A stretch of 64,000 nucleotides of DNA from Polyangiaceae bacterium (lineage in GTDB: Bacteria; Myxococcota_A; Polyangia; Polyangiales; Polyangiaceae), in assembly GCA_019637265.1 (NCBI GenBank), contig JAHBVY010000001.1:186001-250000 (forward strand). Reading direction: 5' to 3'. The notes under the pieces were generated by a model that was not told where the DNA came from, searched no databases, and saw only the letters and a list, made by a program, of their open reading frames with translations. Every line of letters begins with the position of its first letter. Position 1 is the first letter of the stretch. Position numbers and translations under genes: made by a program. Below, one piece after another: positions 35,464 to 45,449 of this stretch.

Positions 35464-38400
35464 CTAGACGCCGAGCAGGTAGCCGATCGCCGGCTCACCC
35501 GTGGCGGCCGTCAGCGCCTCGCAATAAAGCGCGACTTGGCAGCGGTAAACTAAGGTGCTCTCGGGGCTCGGCTCCCGCAGGTCGGTCTTGAAGTCCACCA
35601 CCACCCAGCCGCTCGGCTCTCGAAACGCGAGATCCACCACGCCCTCCCAACGCTCGCCGTCCGGCGTGCGCCAAGTGACTGGGCACTCACGGCGGAGCGC
35701 GGTGGCCTGCGCCGCGCGCTGGATCAGCGGGTGGGTGAGCGCGCTCAGGCAGGCTTCGGTCGCCGCCGCGCGCTCGTTCGGGGTGGCGCCGAGCTGGCGC
35801 CCGAGCAGCAGGACCCAGGCGTCGATGGCCGCCCTGGTCGACCCAGGCGCGGCGAGCTCGGCGCGCTCGAGCAGCGCGTGCATCAAGGTGCCGAAGCGCG
35901 CCCCGCGAGGACGGTCAGTCTGGATGCTTACCTGCTCGATGAGGACCGCCGCCGCGCGCTCCAGGAGCCAGCCCGGTGGCTCCGCGCGGCTCGGTGTGCT
36001 CTCGGCGTTCGCAGCGTGTCGCTGGTCGTCTGCATGGCTGTCTAATGGTGGCGCTGCGGCGCGCTGACCGTCTGCTTGGGTGTCTAACAGCGGCGCTGCG
36101 TCGCGCGGTCCTTCGGGGGGCAGCACGCGGCGCGCCACCTGGGTGAAGCTCGCCTGCGGCTCATGGATCTGGGCGCCCCGCGTCAGGCGCTCGCGGCGCG
36201 TCGCTCGCCAGGCCTCGTGCGCCGCGAACACGGCTGGATCGCTCTTGTCCGCGCGGAGGATCTCCTGCTGGCGGAGGCCTCCCAGCTCCGGCTGGTTGAG
36301 CTTCAACGCGAGTGGATCCCACCACACGGCGCCGTGGCCTCCCGCGAGCTCGTCGTACCAGCCGGGCCTCACGGGGACCGTGAGCTCCTCGTCGAAGGGG
36401 CGCTCCGCGACGCTGTCCTCCCCGAAGCTCGGACAGCGCGGCGCGGCGCGGCCAGCGCGGCGATCGCTGGGGTAGATGCCCGGGTGGAACACCCGGGTCC
36501 AGCGCTCGACGGTGGTGAAGGGGCCGTCGCCGATCGTCGGGATCACTAACAGATCGCGCGCCCGGGTCGCCGCCACGTAGGCGATGCGCACCACCTCGGC
36601 GGCGTCCGCCGCGCGCACCTCGGCTGCGTGCTCCAGGAGCTCCAGCGGCGCGTGCCCGCCCAGCGCCTCACACCACAGTTCCCGCGCCGGATCGACGTAG
36701 CGCGAGGGGCGCTGCGCCTCGAGCGGCGCCCCAGGATCGCACAGGATGACGACCGGGAACTCGAGGCCTTTGGCGCGGTGGATGGTCATCAGACGAACCC
36801 CGCCCGAGCCCTCCTCCAACATCAGTGCTTCGGCGCCCTGACCTTGCTCCGCCTGCGCCGCGAGTAGCTCGAGGAAGCCGCGGAACGAGCGCGCGGCGCC
36901 CGCCTCGTAGCGCCGCGCGTGATCGATGACGCGTAGCAGGTTGGCGAGCGCCTGTTCGCCGCTCGGCCAGATGGCGACGCCCGCGGCCGCGCGGGTGGCG
37001 GTCAAGAGCCGCGAGAGGGTCTCGGGGATCGGGCGGTAGCGCCTCCCCAGGTGCAGCTCGCCCAAGAGGTCGAGCGCGTCCGCGAGCTCGCGCACGGATT
37101 CTGGGAGCCGCTCGCGCGGCAGCGGGCGCAAGGGATGAAGCCGCGGGACGACCTCGGGCGCCGCGCCGGCCTCGCGCAGGTGGTGAGCGAGCTCGAGCAG
37201 CTCCGAGTCGCTGAAGCCGAACAGCGGCCCCCGCAGCGTGGCGTAGACGCTCAGCGCGTCGTCGGGCCACTCGATCGCCTTGAGCGCGGTGGTGAGCGCC
37301 TGCACCTCCTCGCGCCCATGCAGCGAGCGGCCCCCAACCAGGACGTGTGGCTGACTTCGCGCCGTGAGGGCGCGGACGTAAGGCCGCGTGACGTCGCTCC
37401 CATAGGCTTGAAAGCGGCGAAATAGGCAGCACACGTCGCGTGGCGCGATGGGGCGTGGGCCGGCCGCGTCCTCCACCTGCCAGCCGCTGCCCTGGATCAG
37501 CCAATCGATGAAGGCCGCCACCGCGTCGGGGTAGCTCGCCTCGAGGGCGCGGAGGCTCGGCTTCGCGGCGCTCGCGAAGCCGGGGTAGGGGGCGGGCACC
37601 GGCAGCGCCACCACCCGTGGCTGGTCATTGAAATCCTCGCGGAAATTTTCCAGGGGCACGTACTCGGGCTGATGGTCCGCGCCGTCCATCAGCCTCGAGA
37701 AGCACTGGTTCACCAGCGCTTGGATCGCCGGCGCCGCGCGGAAGCTGGTGGAGAGCCGGACCAGGCGCGCGCCGGAGGCGAGCAGCTGGCGCTTGACCCG
37801 CTCGTAGACCGCCACGTCAGCGCGCCGGAAGCGGTAGATGGCCTGCTTCGGATCGCCCACGACGAACAGCTTGCCCGGCGCGGGGTGGAGCCGCTCGGGG
37901 CGCGTTTCGTTCAGATCGGGGCTGGTGAGGAGCAGGACGATCTCGGCTTGTAGCGGGTCGGTGTCCTGGAACTCATCGATGAACACGTGGCTGAAGCGGT
38001 CGCTCAGCTCGCGCCTCACCTCCGGGCAGCCCACCAAGAGATTTCGCACGCAGCAGAGCAGGTCGAGGAAATCGAGCGAGCCCGTGGCCGCGAGCTGCTG
38101 GGTGTAGGCGTCCACCACGGGCCACAGCTCCGCTTGCAGCAGCGCCGCGAGATCGGCGCTCAGCTGCTGGTTCAGCTGTTGGAGCTGCTCGCGCAGCGCC
38201 GCGAGGCGGGCCCGCGCCTCATCGAAGTCGAGGCCCGGCGCGAGCTCGCCGTTGCCGCCGCGATAGTCCCAAAGTGGACGATAGCCACCAGGCAGCGTGG
38301 CGCGCTCGAGCGCGCGCAGCGTCGCCTCCACGCGGTCGACGTCGGCTTCGCTCAGCGAGGGTGGTTCGCTACACTGCTCATCTCCGGCAGCCACCGCCCA

Positions 38401-39297
38401 GCTCGGGGCGGCGCGTTCGAGGCGCTGACACAGCTCAGCGAGCGCGCGCACCAGCCAGTCTTGGCCCCGACGCGCGTGGTGGTGTTGCGCCGCGAGCCGA
38501 TGGAGCTCCCTGTAAACGCCCCACAGCGCCGCCTCACGGCTGAGCGCTGGACGCGCCCAAGGCGCCCTGAAATCACGCCGCTCGCACAGGCTCCGCGCGG
38601 CGCGCAGCAGCTCACCGCGCGCGCCTTTGCCGCGCTGACTCATCAGGCGCCGGATCCCCTCCGGGGGATGCTCCAGGTGCGCCTCGAACCAGCGCGCGAA
38701 CTCGCGCTGGAGCAGCCGCTCGGCGGCCTCCTCTTCCACGACCTGAAACGCGGGATCCACCGCCGCCTCGATCGGTCGCTCGCGGAGCAGGTCGGCGCAG
38801 AACGCGTGCACCGTGGCGATGTGCGCCGTCTCCAGCTGCGCGAGCGCCAGCGTCAGGAAGGTGCGCTCCCGCGGGCGCTCTTCAACTTGGCGGCGCTGCT
38901 CGAGCAGCAGCCTGAGCCGGAGCTTCATCTCGCCGGCCGCTTTGTCGGTGAAGGTGAGCGCGACGACGCGCGACAGCTCGGTGTGGCCCCCGGCGACCAA
39001 GGCGGCGATGCGCCCCACGAGCTCACTCGTCTTACCGGTGCCGGCGGCGGCCTCCACCACCAAGGTGACGTCGAGCTCCTCGCGCAGCACCCGGCGCGCT
39101 TCGGCGTCTTGGAGGGCGCTTTCGGTGTGCTCGGCGCCTTCGGTGCGCTGGGCGCCTTCGGTGCGCTGGGTGTGCGCCGTGTCCGCGCGCTCGGCGCCTT
39201 CGCGTGCCCCGTCAGCGCGCTCGGCGTCTCTGCGCACTTCGTTAGTGATACTGTCTTGCTGCGCCGTTTCAGCGCGCTCATCAGCTGGGCGCGTCAC
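35464..39297 (-). CDS. addA: AddA-type helicase-nuclease subunit (UvrD superfamily, PD-(D/E)xK)
   Basis: 1277 residues. Helicase part: Walker A EAAAGTGKTSELVGRI near residue 84, FIDEFQDTDPLQAEI, GDPKQAIYRFR, STSFRA, TIHRAKGLEFPVVIL and YVAATRARDLL. C-terminal RecB-like nuclease: GVVDLAFREPSGWVVVDFKTD. It should unwind and resect double-strand ends for recombination together with AddB. The GTG start directly follows the addB stop (TGA-GTG). An extra N-terminal 70 residues consist of Glu/Ala/Thr repeats (QRTEGAQRTEGAEHTE). A second low-complexity insert lies before the nuclease (AAPLLDTQADGQRAAAPPLD); both are absent from usual AddA. Confidence 0.9.
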   Translation of the reverse strand: MTRPADERAETAQQDSITNEVRRDAERADGAREGAERADTAHTQRTEGAQRTEGAEHTESALQDAEARRVLREELDVTLVVEAAAGTGKTSELVGRIAALVAGGHTELSRVVALTFTDKAAGEMKLRLRLLLEQRRQVEERPRERTFLTLALAQLETAHIATVHAFCADLLRERPIEAAVDPAFQVVEEEAAERLLQREFARWFEAHLEHPPEGIRRLMSQRGKGARGELLRAARSLCERRDFRAPWARPALSREAALWGVYRELHRLAAQHHHARRGQDWLVRALAELCQRLERAAPSWAVAAGDEQCSEPPSLSEADVDRVEATLRALERATLPGGYRPLWDYRGGNGELAPGLDFDEARARLAALREQLQQLNQQLSADLAALLQAELWPVVDAYTQQLAATGSLDFLDLLCCVRNLLVGCPEVRRELSDRFSHVFIDEFQDTDPLQAEIVLLLTSPDLNETRPERLHPAPGKLFVVGDPKQAIYRFRRADVAVYERVKRQLLASGARLVRLSTSFRAAPAIQALVNQCFSRLMDGADHQPEYVPLENFREDFNDQPRVVALPVPAPYPGFASAAKPSLRALEASYPDAVAAFIDWLIQGSGWQVEDAAGPRPIAPRDVCCLFRRFQAYGSDVTRPYVRALTARSQPHVLVGGRSLHGREEVQALTTALKAIEWPDDALSVYATLRGPLFGFSDSELLELAHHLREAGAAPEVVPRLHPLRPLPRERLPESVRELADALDLLGELHLGRRYRPIPETLSRLLTATRAAAGVAIWPSGEQALANLLRVIDHARRYEAGAARSFRGFLELLAAQAEQGQGAEALMLEEGSGGVRLMTIHRAKGLEFPVVILCDPGAPLEAQRPSRYVDPARELWCEALGGHAPLELLEHAAEVRAADAAEVVRIAYVAATRARDLLVIPTIGDGPFTTVERWTRVFHPGIYPSDRRAGRAAPRCPSFGEDSVAERPFDEELTVPVRPGWYDELAGGHGAVWWDPLALKLNQPELGGLRQQEILRADKSDPAVFAAHEAWRATRRERLTRGAQIHEPQASFTQVARRVLPPEGPRDAAPLLDTQADGQRAAAPPLDSHADDQRHAANAESTPSRAEPPGWLLERAAAVLIEQVSIQTDRPRGARFGTLMHALLERAELAAPGSTRAAIDAWVLLLGRQLGATPNERAAATEACLSALTHPLIQRAAQATALRRECPVTWRTPDGERWEGVVDLAFREPSGWVVVDFKTDLREPSPESTLVYRCQVALYCEALTAATGEPAIGYLLGV

Positions 39298-42200
39298 TCA
39301 GCGCTCCCTCCGGAGCTCGCTCAGCGCCACCAAGTGAGGCTCCCGTGGGTCCTTGCGCCCCGCGCGGAGCTCTTCATAAGGTCCACAGACGACTTGAAAC
39401 TCGCAGCGCGCGCAGGCGCCAGGCGCGGGGGCGGCGGGCAAGAAGCCGTCCTGGATCGCGCCGTCGATCACCTGCGAGAGCCGCTTCAGCGCGGCCTGAC
39501 CGCTCGCCGAGAGCGGGACGTCCACGCGCTGGTAGCCGCCGCGCCGCGTGCAGTAGTAGAGGCTCCCCCCGACCACCGTTTCCGTGGGAAATAGCGCCGC
39601 GAGGGCCTCCGCGTAGAGCAGCGGCTGCAGCGCCTGGCCCCCACCCAGGCCGAGCTCGGCCGCGCGAGGCGCTTGCCCCGTCTTGTAGTCCGTCGCCCGA
39701 AGCTCCCCGCCGCGGGCGCCCTCCCGCCGCTCCACCACGTCGATCGCGCCGCGCAGGCGGATCCCGGAGGCGAGCAGGATGGCTGACTGTGACGGCCTCG
39801 TTGGCTCAGCGGCAGTTAAACCATTCAGCTGACCGTCATCCGCGCCGAGCGATGCGGTGCGCGGATCGTTCGCGCCCGGGAGGCCGAAGCGGAGCTCGAA
39901 GTGCACCGGCCGCCAGCTGGGGTCCTCCGTCAGGCGCGTGAGCCAGCCGTCCAAATCCGCCTCGACCTCGCGCACGCTGTCCTGCCAGACCCGCAGGATC
40001 GCCGGCGAATTTTCCTCACGGTAACGCTCCTCCGCCTCGCGGAGCGTTGCTTGGAGCAGCGCGCGCGCCGCTTCCAGGCGCGCTTCGGTGAGCGGGAGCC
40101 AGGCGCGCCGCGCTAGCTCGAGGCCGACTCGCTCCTGAACCTCGTGGATCAAGCTCCCGCGGGTGAGCGCGTCGAGGTCCTCGGCGTAGCTCGGGGCGAC
40201 GCTCGGCGCGAGGCGCAGGATGGCCGCGAGGTAAAAACGGTAAGGGCAGCTGGCGAAATGCTGGAGCGCGGTCGCGGAGTAGGGGCGCGCGGCGAGCCGG
40301 TGGGCGTTCAGGGCCGCCTGCGCGTCGGGCGAGGGCTCGATCAGTCCATCCGCGCGAGTCCAGCGCCGGAGGCTGTAGCGGCGCGCGCGGAAGCGCAGCG
40401 CACGTCCGAGGTGGGGGTTCGCCCCCACTAGGTAGGCAGCGGCACCTTCGCGAGCCAAACTCCCCGGCGCGAAGCACGCCTCGAGCAATGAGAGGTCGTA
40501 CTCCGTGTCGTCGATGGCGCGCTCCGGGGCGCCCGGCGCAGGCCAACCGAGCCGCCCCTCGGCGCCCATGGCAGCCCGCTCGGCGAGCTCTTGAAAGCCG
40601 GGCAGCCGCCCCTCCACCGCGCGCAGCACCTCGAGCGCATAGAACGACGGCACCCGGGGCCGCCCGCGACTCACGTCGAGGCGCGGGTAGGAGAGCACCA
40701 CCGCGCGCTCCGCCGCCCCCACCGCCAGGTGCAGCGCCTCGCGCTCCGCCGCCACGCGCTGCTCGTTCTGGAGCAGCGCCAGGTGAGCGCGGCGCGCAGC
40801 GTCGAGCAAGAGCGGATCTTCGGAGACCTTCTGCGGGAACACCTTCTCCGCCAGCCCGGGGATGAACACCACGTCGAAGGACAGGCCCCGCGCGTCGTCG
40901 ATCCCCGCGGCGAACAGCTTCCCCTGGGGGCTGCCGCTCGGCAGCGGGCGCAGCTCCCCCAAATGCTCCGAGAGCACCGCGCGCACCTCGGACAGCGAGA
41001 CGGGCCCAATCTCCCCCATCGGCGCGAGCTCGGTGAGCAGGCCCAGCACGCGCGTGGGCGCCGCGAGGCTCTGCATCGCGAGCTGGCCCAATAGATCGAG
41101 CCAACGGTCCCACTGGGCCTCCTCGGGCAGCGCCGCCAGGGCGTCGATCAGCGGCAGCGCGAAGTCTGCTAGCGCTTGGAGCTGACGAAGCTCTTGGGTG
41201 AGGCGCGCCGCGCGCGCCTCATCGTCAGTATGGCGGATCACCTGCGCGCGCTCGGCGATCAGCCCCTGGAGCCGGCGCCGCCAACGCTCACGCCCGCCGA
41301 TCACCGCCGCGTCGTGGAGCAGGCGCTCCCAACGACGCGGCGCCGCGAGCTCGCGTGCGCCTTCACCGAGCTGACGCACCTGCGCCAGCTCCAGCGATGG
41401 ATCGTGCTCGACGGGTGACTCGCGCGCTGGCGTCGCCGGGAGCTGCCCGAGCGCATCTTCACCCGGCTCCCAGGCGCCCGCTGCTCGAGGCGCAGGCTGC
41501 GCCTGGGAGGCTCCCGCATCGAGGTCAGTGAGACTGACTCGTGGGCTGACCCCCAGCGACAAATACTCGGCGAAGCGGGTCGCTGGGAGGCCCTCTGCCT
41601 TGCAGTCGAGCAGCGTGAGCAGGGCGCGCCCGGCGGGGTCGGGCCGCGCGAGCTCACGCGCGAAGTAGAGCGGGATCTCGGCGCGCTGGCAGGCCTCCTT
41701 CAAGTGAGGGCCGTAGGCCAAGGGGTCGCGCAGCAGCACCGCCATGCGCTCGAAGCGCACACCGCGGCCCGCGTAGTCCAGCGCGCGGCGCGCGATCTCC
41801 ACGCACTCGCGGCCCTCCCCGGGCGCGCTGAAGAGCTGCACCTGGCCGGTGTCCACTGTCGCCGCTTCGACGCTCTCGTGGTGGAACAGCCGCTCTTGGA
41901 GTCGGGCCACGGTCAGGTCGGTGGTTGGCCCCGGTGCTTCGCGCTCGGCGCGCGCGCCGAGCGCCTGCTCCAGTGCGCGCAGGGTCTGCCCGTCGCCGTG
42001 CGGAACCAACGCGAGGCACTCGGCGCGCTGCCCCAGCGCCGCGATCAAGCGCGCGCCGAGCGCGTGATGAAGCGGCAGATCGAGGAGCAGGGCGCGCGCG
42101 GGCACCGGCGCTGCGCCGCGCTGGAGCGCCTCGATCGCGAGCTTCAGGGCCAGCGCTGGGGTGGCCAGGCGCGCCGTGTCCAGGGCGCGCGTGAGGCTCT

Positions 42201-42642
42201 GGAGCGCGCTTCGCACGTCGGCCGAGGCGTCCGTGAGGGTCGCCGGATCGACATCAGCCAAGCTGACTTCGTGGTAGCTCCTCACCAGCGCGCGCGGCAG
42301 CCCGGGGCGCCCGAAGATGCGCTCGAGGGCGCCCAAGGCGCACGCGCGATCGAGATCCGTCAGCACTTGGTGGGCGACCGCGAGGAGGGTGAGCGGTGTT
42401 GCCAGGGTGAGCCCGCGCGCGGCGAGCGCGGGCTGCGCGAGTCGCCCGGCGAGGGACATCAGCTGATCGCGTTGCCACCCCAGGCACGCCTCACCGGGCT
42501 CGAGGCTCGCGTGGACGAGCTGGCTCAGCGCGAGCGAGCTGCCGAGCAGCAGCTGTGGCGCGCCGCGGCCTCCGTCGCGTAGGAACTCGCGGCCGCGTTC
42601 GAGGCGGTGCGCGGCGCTCGCGGAGCTCACCACCCGGTGCAT
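39298..42642 (-). CDS. addB: AddB-type nuclease subunit with Fe-S cluster motif
   Basis: 1114 residues. It shares the AddB plan: a helicase-like N-terminal half without a usable Walker A motif, and a C-terminal PD-(D/E)xK nuclease (IRLRGAIDVVER ... LRATDYKTGQ). Cysteines for a 4Fe-4S staple lie at FASCPYRFYLAA and CARCEFQVVC. Partner of AddA, abutting it exactly. Extra segments interrupt the conserved parts: near residue 935 (ADDGQLNGLTAAEPTRPSQS) and near residue 375 (GASQAQPAPRAAGAWEPGED). The corresponding DNA (39781-39833, 41521-41545) holds GTCAGC/GCTGAC palindromes. Another palindrome sits at 42254-42267 (SLADVD). ATG start. Confidence 0.87.
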   Translation of the reverse strand: MHRVVSSASAAHRLERGREFLRDGGRGAPQLLLGSSLALSQLVHASLEPGEACLGWQRDQLMSLAGRLAQPALAARGLTLATPLTLLAVAHQVLTDLDRACALGALERIFGRPGLPRALVRSYHEVSLADVDPATLTDASADVRSALQSLTRALDTARLATPALALKLAIEALQRGAAPVPARALLLDLPLHHALGARLIAALGQRAECLALVPHGDGQTLRALEQALGARAEREAPGPTTDLTVARLQERLFHHESVEAATVDTGQVQLFSAPGEGRECVEIARRALDYAGRGVRFERMAVLLRDPLAYGPHLKEACQRAEIPLYFARELARPDPAGRALLTLLDCKAEGLPATRFAEYLSLGVSPRVSLTDLDAGASQAQPAPRAAGAWEPGEDALGQLPATPARESPVEHDPSLELAQVRQLGEGARELAAPRRWERLLHDAAVIGGRERWRRRLQGLIAERAQVIRHTDDEARAARLTQELRQLQALADFALPLIDALAALPEEAQWDRWLDLLGQLAMQSLAAPTRVLGLLTELAPMGEIGPVSLSEVRAVLSEHLGELRPLPSGSPQGKLFAAGIDDARGLSFDVVFIPGLAEKVFPQKVSEDPLLLDAARRAHLALLQNEQRVAAEREALHLAVGAAERAVVLSYPRLDVSRGRPRVPSFYALEVLRAVEGRLPGFQELAERAAMGAEGRLGWPAPGAPERAIDDTEYDLSLLEACFAPGSLAREGAAAYLVGANPHLGRALRFRARRYSLRRWTRADGLIEPSPDAQAALNAHRLAARPYSATALQHFASCPYRFYLAAILRLAPSVAPSYAEDLDALTRGSLIHEVQERVGLELARRAWLPLTEARLEAARALLQATLREAEERYREENSPAILRVWQDSVREVEADLDGWLTRLTEDPSWRPVHFELRFGLPGANDPRTASLGADDGQLNGLTAAEPTRPSQSAILLASGIRLRGAIDVVERREGARGGELRATDYKTGQAPRAAELGLGGGQALQPLLYAEALAALFPTETVVGGSLYYCTRRGGYQRVDVPLSASGQAALKRLSQVIDGAIQDGFLPAAPAPGACARCEFQVVCGPYEELRAGRKDPREPHLVALSELRRER

Positions 42643-42807
42643 GGCGTGGACTCTAGTCCTTCGGGTCCAGATCGAGCTACCTCGTCACCTCGCGGATGGC
42701 GGTTTCTCCCGCCCCTTCGATGGCGACAGGATTGACGCGGTGGATCGGCTATCTTCCAGCACCATGTCGGGCTCTCAGCGACCCACGCGCGTCGGAGGCT
42801 CCCGCCG

Positions 42808-44085
42808 ATGAGCGGTGGAGACAGCGCGCGCCCGCCTGAGAGCCACGGCAGCCGCGGCTCCATGCGTCCGAGCATCGCGCCGGTCAGTCAGGAGCCGCGG
42901 ATCGGGCTGGTGCTGAGCGGCGGGGGGATGCGGGGCGCGTATGAGGCGGGCGTGGTGGAGGGGATCCTCGCGGCGTTGGGCGAGCGGCGAGCGTCGCCGT
43001 TCCGCGTGTTCGCGGGCACCTCGGTGGGCGCCATCAACGCGACTTACCTCGCCGCCAACACGCACCTGCCGGACTTGGGCGTGGCCAAGCTGCGCGAGGT
43101 GTGGTCGCAGCTCGCGATCGAGCGCCACTTGCGGCTCGACCCGCTCGGCTTCCTCTCGGTGCAGGCGGGGTTTCGTCGCGCGGCGCACGGCAGGGAGGGC
43201 GCGACCTCCGGGCGCTCGCTGCTCGATCCGCGCGCGCTCGAGGCGCTGATCGGCGCGCACATCGACTGGCAGTCGCTGCGCGAGAACGTCGAGGCGGGGC
43301 GCACGCTGTCGCTGTCGGTCGCGGCGCTCGACGTGGCGAGCGGCCGCACCACGGTGTTCACCGAGCTGGCGCCCGCCATGGATTATCGACCGTCGCGCGA
43401 TCCGCGGCGGCAGTCGGTGCTCGAGCCAATAGGCCGCGATCACGTGCTCGCGTCGGCCGCCATCCCGGTGTTGTTCCCCGCGCGTCGCATCGGTAGCACT
43501 TACTACTGTGACGGCGGCCTCCGTTTCAACACGCCCATCTCCCCCGCGATCCGCGCCGGCGCGGAGCGCTTGGTGGTGGTCACGCTCGGGCGTCGTGGTC
43601 AGGTGGAGCCAGAGGTCAGCCTGGCTCAGTACCCGAGCTTACTTTTCCTCGCGGGAAAGGTGATGAACGCGCTGCTCTTGGATCCGGTGGTCTATGACTT
43701 GGCGGTGCTCGAGCGCGTGAACAGCTTGGTGGAGGTGCTGGAGCGGGTGCTGCCGAGTGAGCGCCTGGCGGAGGTGGACCGCGCCCTGATGGACGCGCGC
43801 GGCACCCACTACCGTCGCATCGAGACCCTGGTGTTCAGCCCTTCGGAGGACCTGGGCGCCATCGCCAACGATCACCTGCAGCACCACTTGGACTCGTGGC
43901 AGCTGCGCCGCATCCCGCGCTGGCTCTTGAACGCCGCGCGCAGCTCGCAGGCCGACTGGGCCGCCTACGTGCTCTTCGAGGGCGGCTTCGCGGAGCGCCT
44001 GATGGACCTGGGTCGCCGCGATGCGCTGGCGCGCCGCGACGAGATCCGCTGCTTCTTCGCCGGCGCGCGGCCGCTCCCGGTGTGA
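42808..44085 (+). CDS. Patatin-like phospholipase
   Basis: The 425-residue acyl hydrolase has the patatin nucleophile elbow GTSVGAIN (Ser 72), the oxyanion motif LSGGGMRGAYEAG near 37-49, and the catalytic Asp in CDGGLRFNTPIS. With family knowledge this predicts lipid acyl-ester hydrolysis by a Ser-Asp dyad. There is no signal peptide, so it is cytoplasmic or peripheral. The N-terminal 28 residues are unconserved-looking. The ATG is preceded by GGAGG. It is divergent from addB across 165 nt. Confidence 0.93.
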   Translation: MSGGDSARPPESHGSRGSMRPSIAPVSQEPRIGLVLSGGGMRGAYEAGVVEGILAALGERRASPFRVFAGTSVGAINATYLAANTHLPDLGVAKLREVWSQLAIERHLRLDPLGFLSVQAGFRRAAHGREGATSGRSLLDPRALEALIGAHIDWQSLRENVEAGRTLSLSVAALDVASGRTTVFTELAPAMDYRPSRDPRRQSVLEPIGRDHVLASAAIPVLFPARRIGSTYYCDGGLRFNTPISPAIRAGAERLVVVTLGRRGQVEPEVSLAQYPSLLFLAGKVMNALLLDPVVYDLAVLERVNSLVEVLERVLPSERLAEVDRALMDARGTHYRRIETLVFSPSEDLGAIANDHLQHHLDSWQLRRIPRWLLNAARSSQADWAAYVLFEGGFAERLMDLGRRDALARRDEIRCFFAGARPLPV

Positions 44086-44141
44086 CGCGGCGGCCACGAG
44101 TGACCCCCGCACGTCAGCTGCTCGGTGCACCGAAGCGCGCT

Positions 44142-44172
44142 GCCAAACCCCAAAACCCCCCAGAAAAACGCG
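44142..44172. repeat. A-tailed GCCAAACCCCAAAACCCCCC element
   Basis: GCCAAACCCCAAAACCCCCC followed by AGAAAAACGCG, 57 nt after the patatin stop. CTCGGTGCACC just upstream (44121-44131) is shared with the element at 28142. Confidence 0.6.
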
Positions 44173-44261
44173 ACGATGGCGCCGCTTCGGAAGCTGTGGC
44201 ACACGTCCCGCGCCGCGCGTTCCTGGGAGCCCATCAGGAAGCGTCGTGACACGGAGGAGCG

Positions 44262-45449
44262 ATGAGCAAGGTCCTGATCGTCGGTGCTGGTGGCGTCGGT
44301 AAGGTGGTGGTGCACAAGTGCGCGCAGGTGCCCGAGGTGTTCTCGGAGATCGTGCTGGCGAGCCGCACGCTCGCGCGCTGCGAGGCGATCCAACGGGAGG
44401 TGCTGGAGCTCGTGGGGCGTCGGATCGAGGTGCGCCAGCTCGACGCCGATGACGTCAGTCAGACGATCCAGCTGCTGGACGAGCTGTCGCCGGACTTGCT
44501 GCTCAACGTCGCGCTGCCGTACCAAGACTTGGCGCTGATGGACGCCTGCCTCGCGCGCCGCGTGGACTACTTGGACACCGCCAACTACGAGCCACCGGAC
44601 GTCGCCAAGTTCGAGTACAGCTGGCAGTGGGCCTACCACGAGCGCTTCAAGGAGGCGGGCATCATGGGGCTGCTCGGCAGCGGCTTCGACCCGGGGGTCA
44701 CCAACGTGTTCTGCGCCTACGCGCGGGACCACCTGTTCGATGAAATAGACACGGTGGACATCCTGGACTGCAACGGCGGCGACCACGGCCACCCGTTCGC
44801 GACCAACTTCAACCCGGAGATCAACATCCGGGAGATCACCCAGAACGGCCGCTATTGGGAGGAGGGCGAGTGGAAGGAGATCCCCCCGCTCAGCGTGCAT
44901 CAGGACTTCGACTTCCCAGGCGTTGGGGTGCGCCGCGCCTACGTGCTCTACCACGAGGAGCTCGAGTCCTTGGTGAAGCACCTGCCCGGCCTGAAGCGGA
45001 TCCGCTTCTTCATGACCTTCGGTGAGCAGTACATCACCCACCTCAAGGTGCTGGAGAACGTGGGCCTCACCCGCATCGATCCGATCGAGTTCCAAGGTCA
45101 GCAGATCGTACCCATCCAGTTCTTGAAGGCGCTGTTGCCAGATCCTGCCTCCCTCGCGGAGAACTACACCGGCAAGACGAGCATCGGCTGCCTCATCGAG
45201 GGCCGCAAAGACGGCAAGCCGAAGCGCGTGTTCATCTACAACATCTGCGATCACGCGGAGTGCTACCGCGAGGTGCGCTCGCAGGCGGTGAGCTACACCA
45301 CCGGCGTGCCGGCGATGGTCGGCGCCAAGATGATGCTCACCAAGAAGTGGCGCGGGGAGGGCGTCTTCAACTTGGAGCAGCTCGACTCGCTGCCCTTCCT
45401 CGAGGCGCTCGCGGCGCACGGCCTGCCCTGGCACGTGGAGGAGCGCTGA
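44262..45449 (+). CDS. Carboxynorspermidine/carboxyspermidine dehydrogenase (saccharopine dehydrogenase family)
   Basis: 395 residues. It begins with the Rossmann loop VLIVGAGGVGKVVVHKC. Family-typical segments follow: LLLNVALPYQDLALMDACL, YLDTANYE, GLLGSGFDPGVTNVFCAYA and the NGGDHGHPFATNFNPEINIREI stretch. The enzyme condenses a diamine (putrescine or diaminopropane) with aspartate semialdehyde using NADPH. The adjacent decarboxylase gene, abutting directly (TGA-GTG), makes this assignment firm over lysine-pathway saccharopine dehydrogenase. The start ATG has GGAGGAG upstream. The product of the pair is spermidine or norspermidine; which one cannot be told. Confidence 0.92.
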   Translation: MSKVLIVGAGGVGKVVVHKCAQVPEVFSEIVLASRTLARCEAIQREVLELVGRRIEVRQLDADDVSQTIQLLDELSPDLLLNVALPYQDLALMDACLARRVDYLDTANYEPPDVAKFEYSWQWAYHERFKEAGIMGLLGSGFDPGVTNVFCAYARDHLFDEIDTVDILDCNGGDHGHPFATNFNPEINIREITQNGRYWEEGEWKEIPPLSVHQDFDFPGVGVRRAYVLYHEELESLVKHLPGLKRIRFFMTFGEQYITHLKVLENVGLTRIDPIEFQGQQIVPIQFLKALLPDPASLAENYTGKTSIGCLIEGRKDGKPKRVFIYNICDHAECYREVRSQAVSYTTGVPAMVGAKMMLTKKWRGEGVFNLEQLDSLPFLEALAAHGLPWHVEER

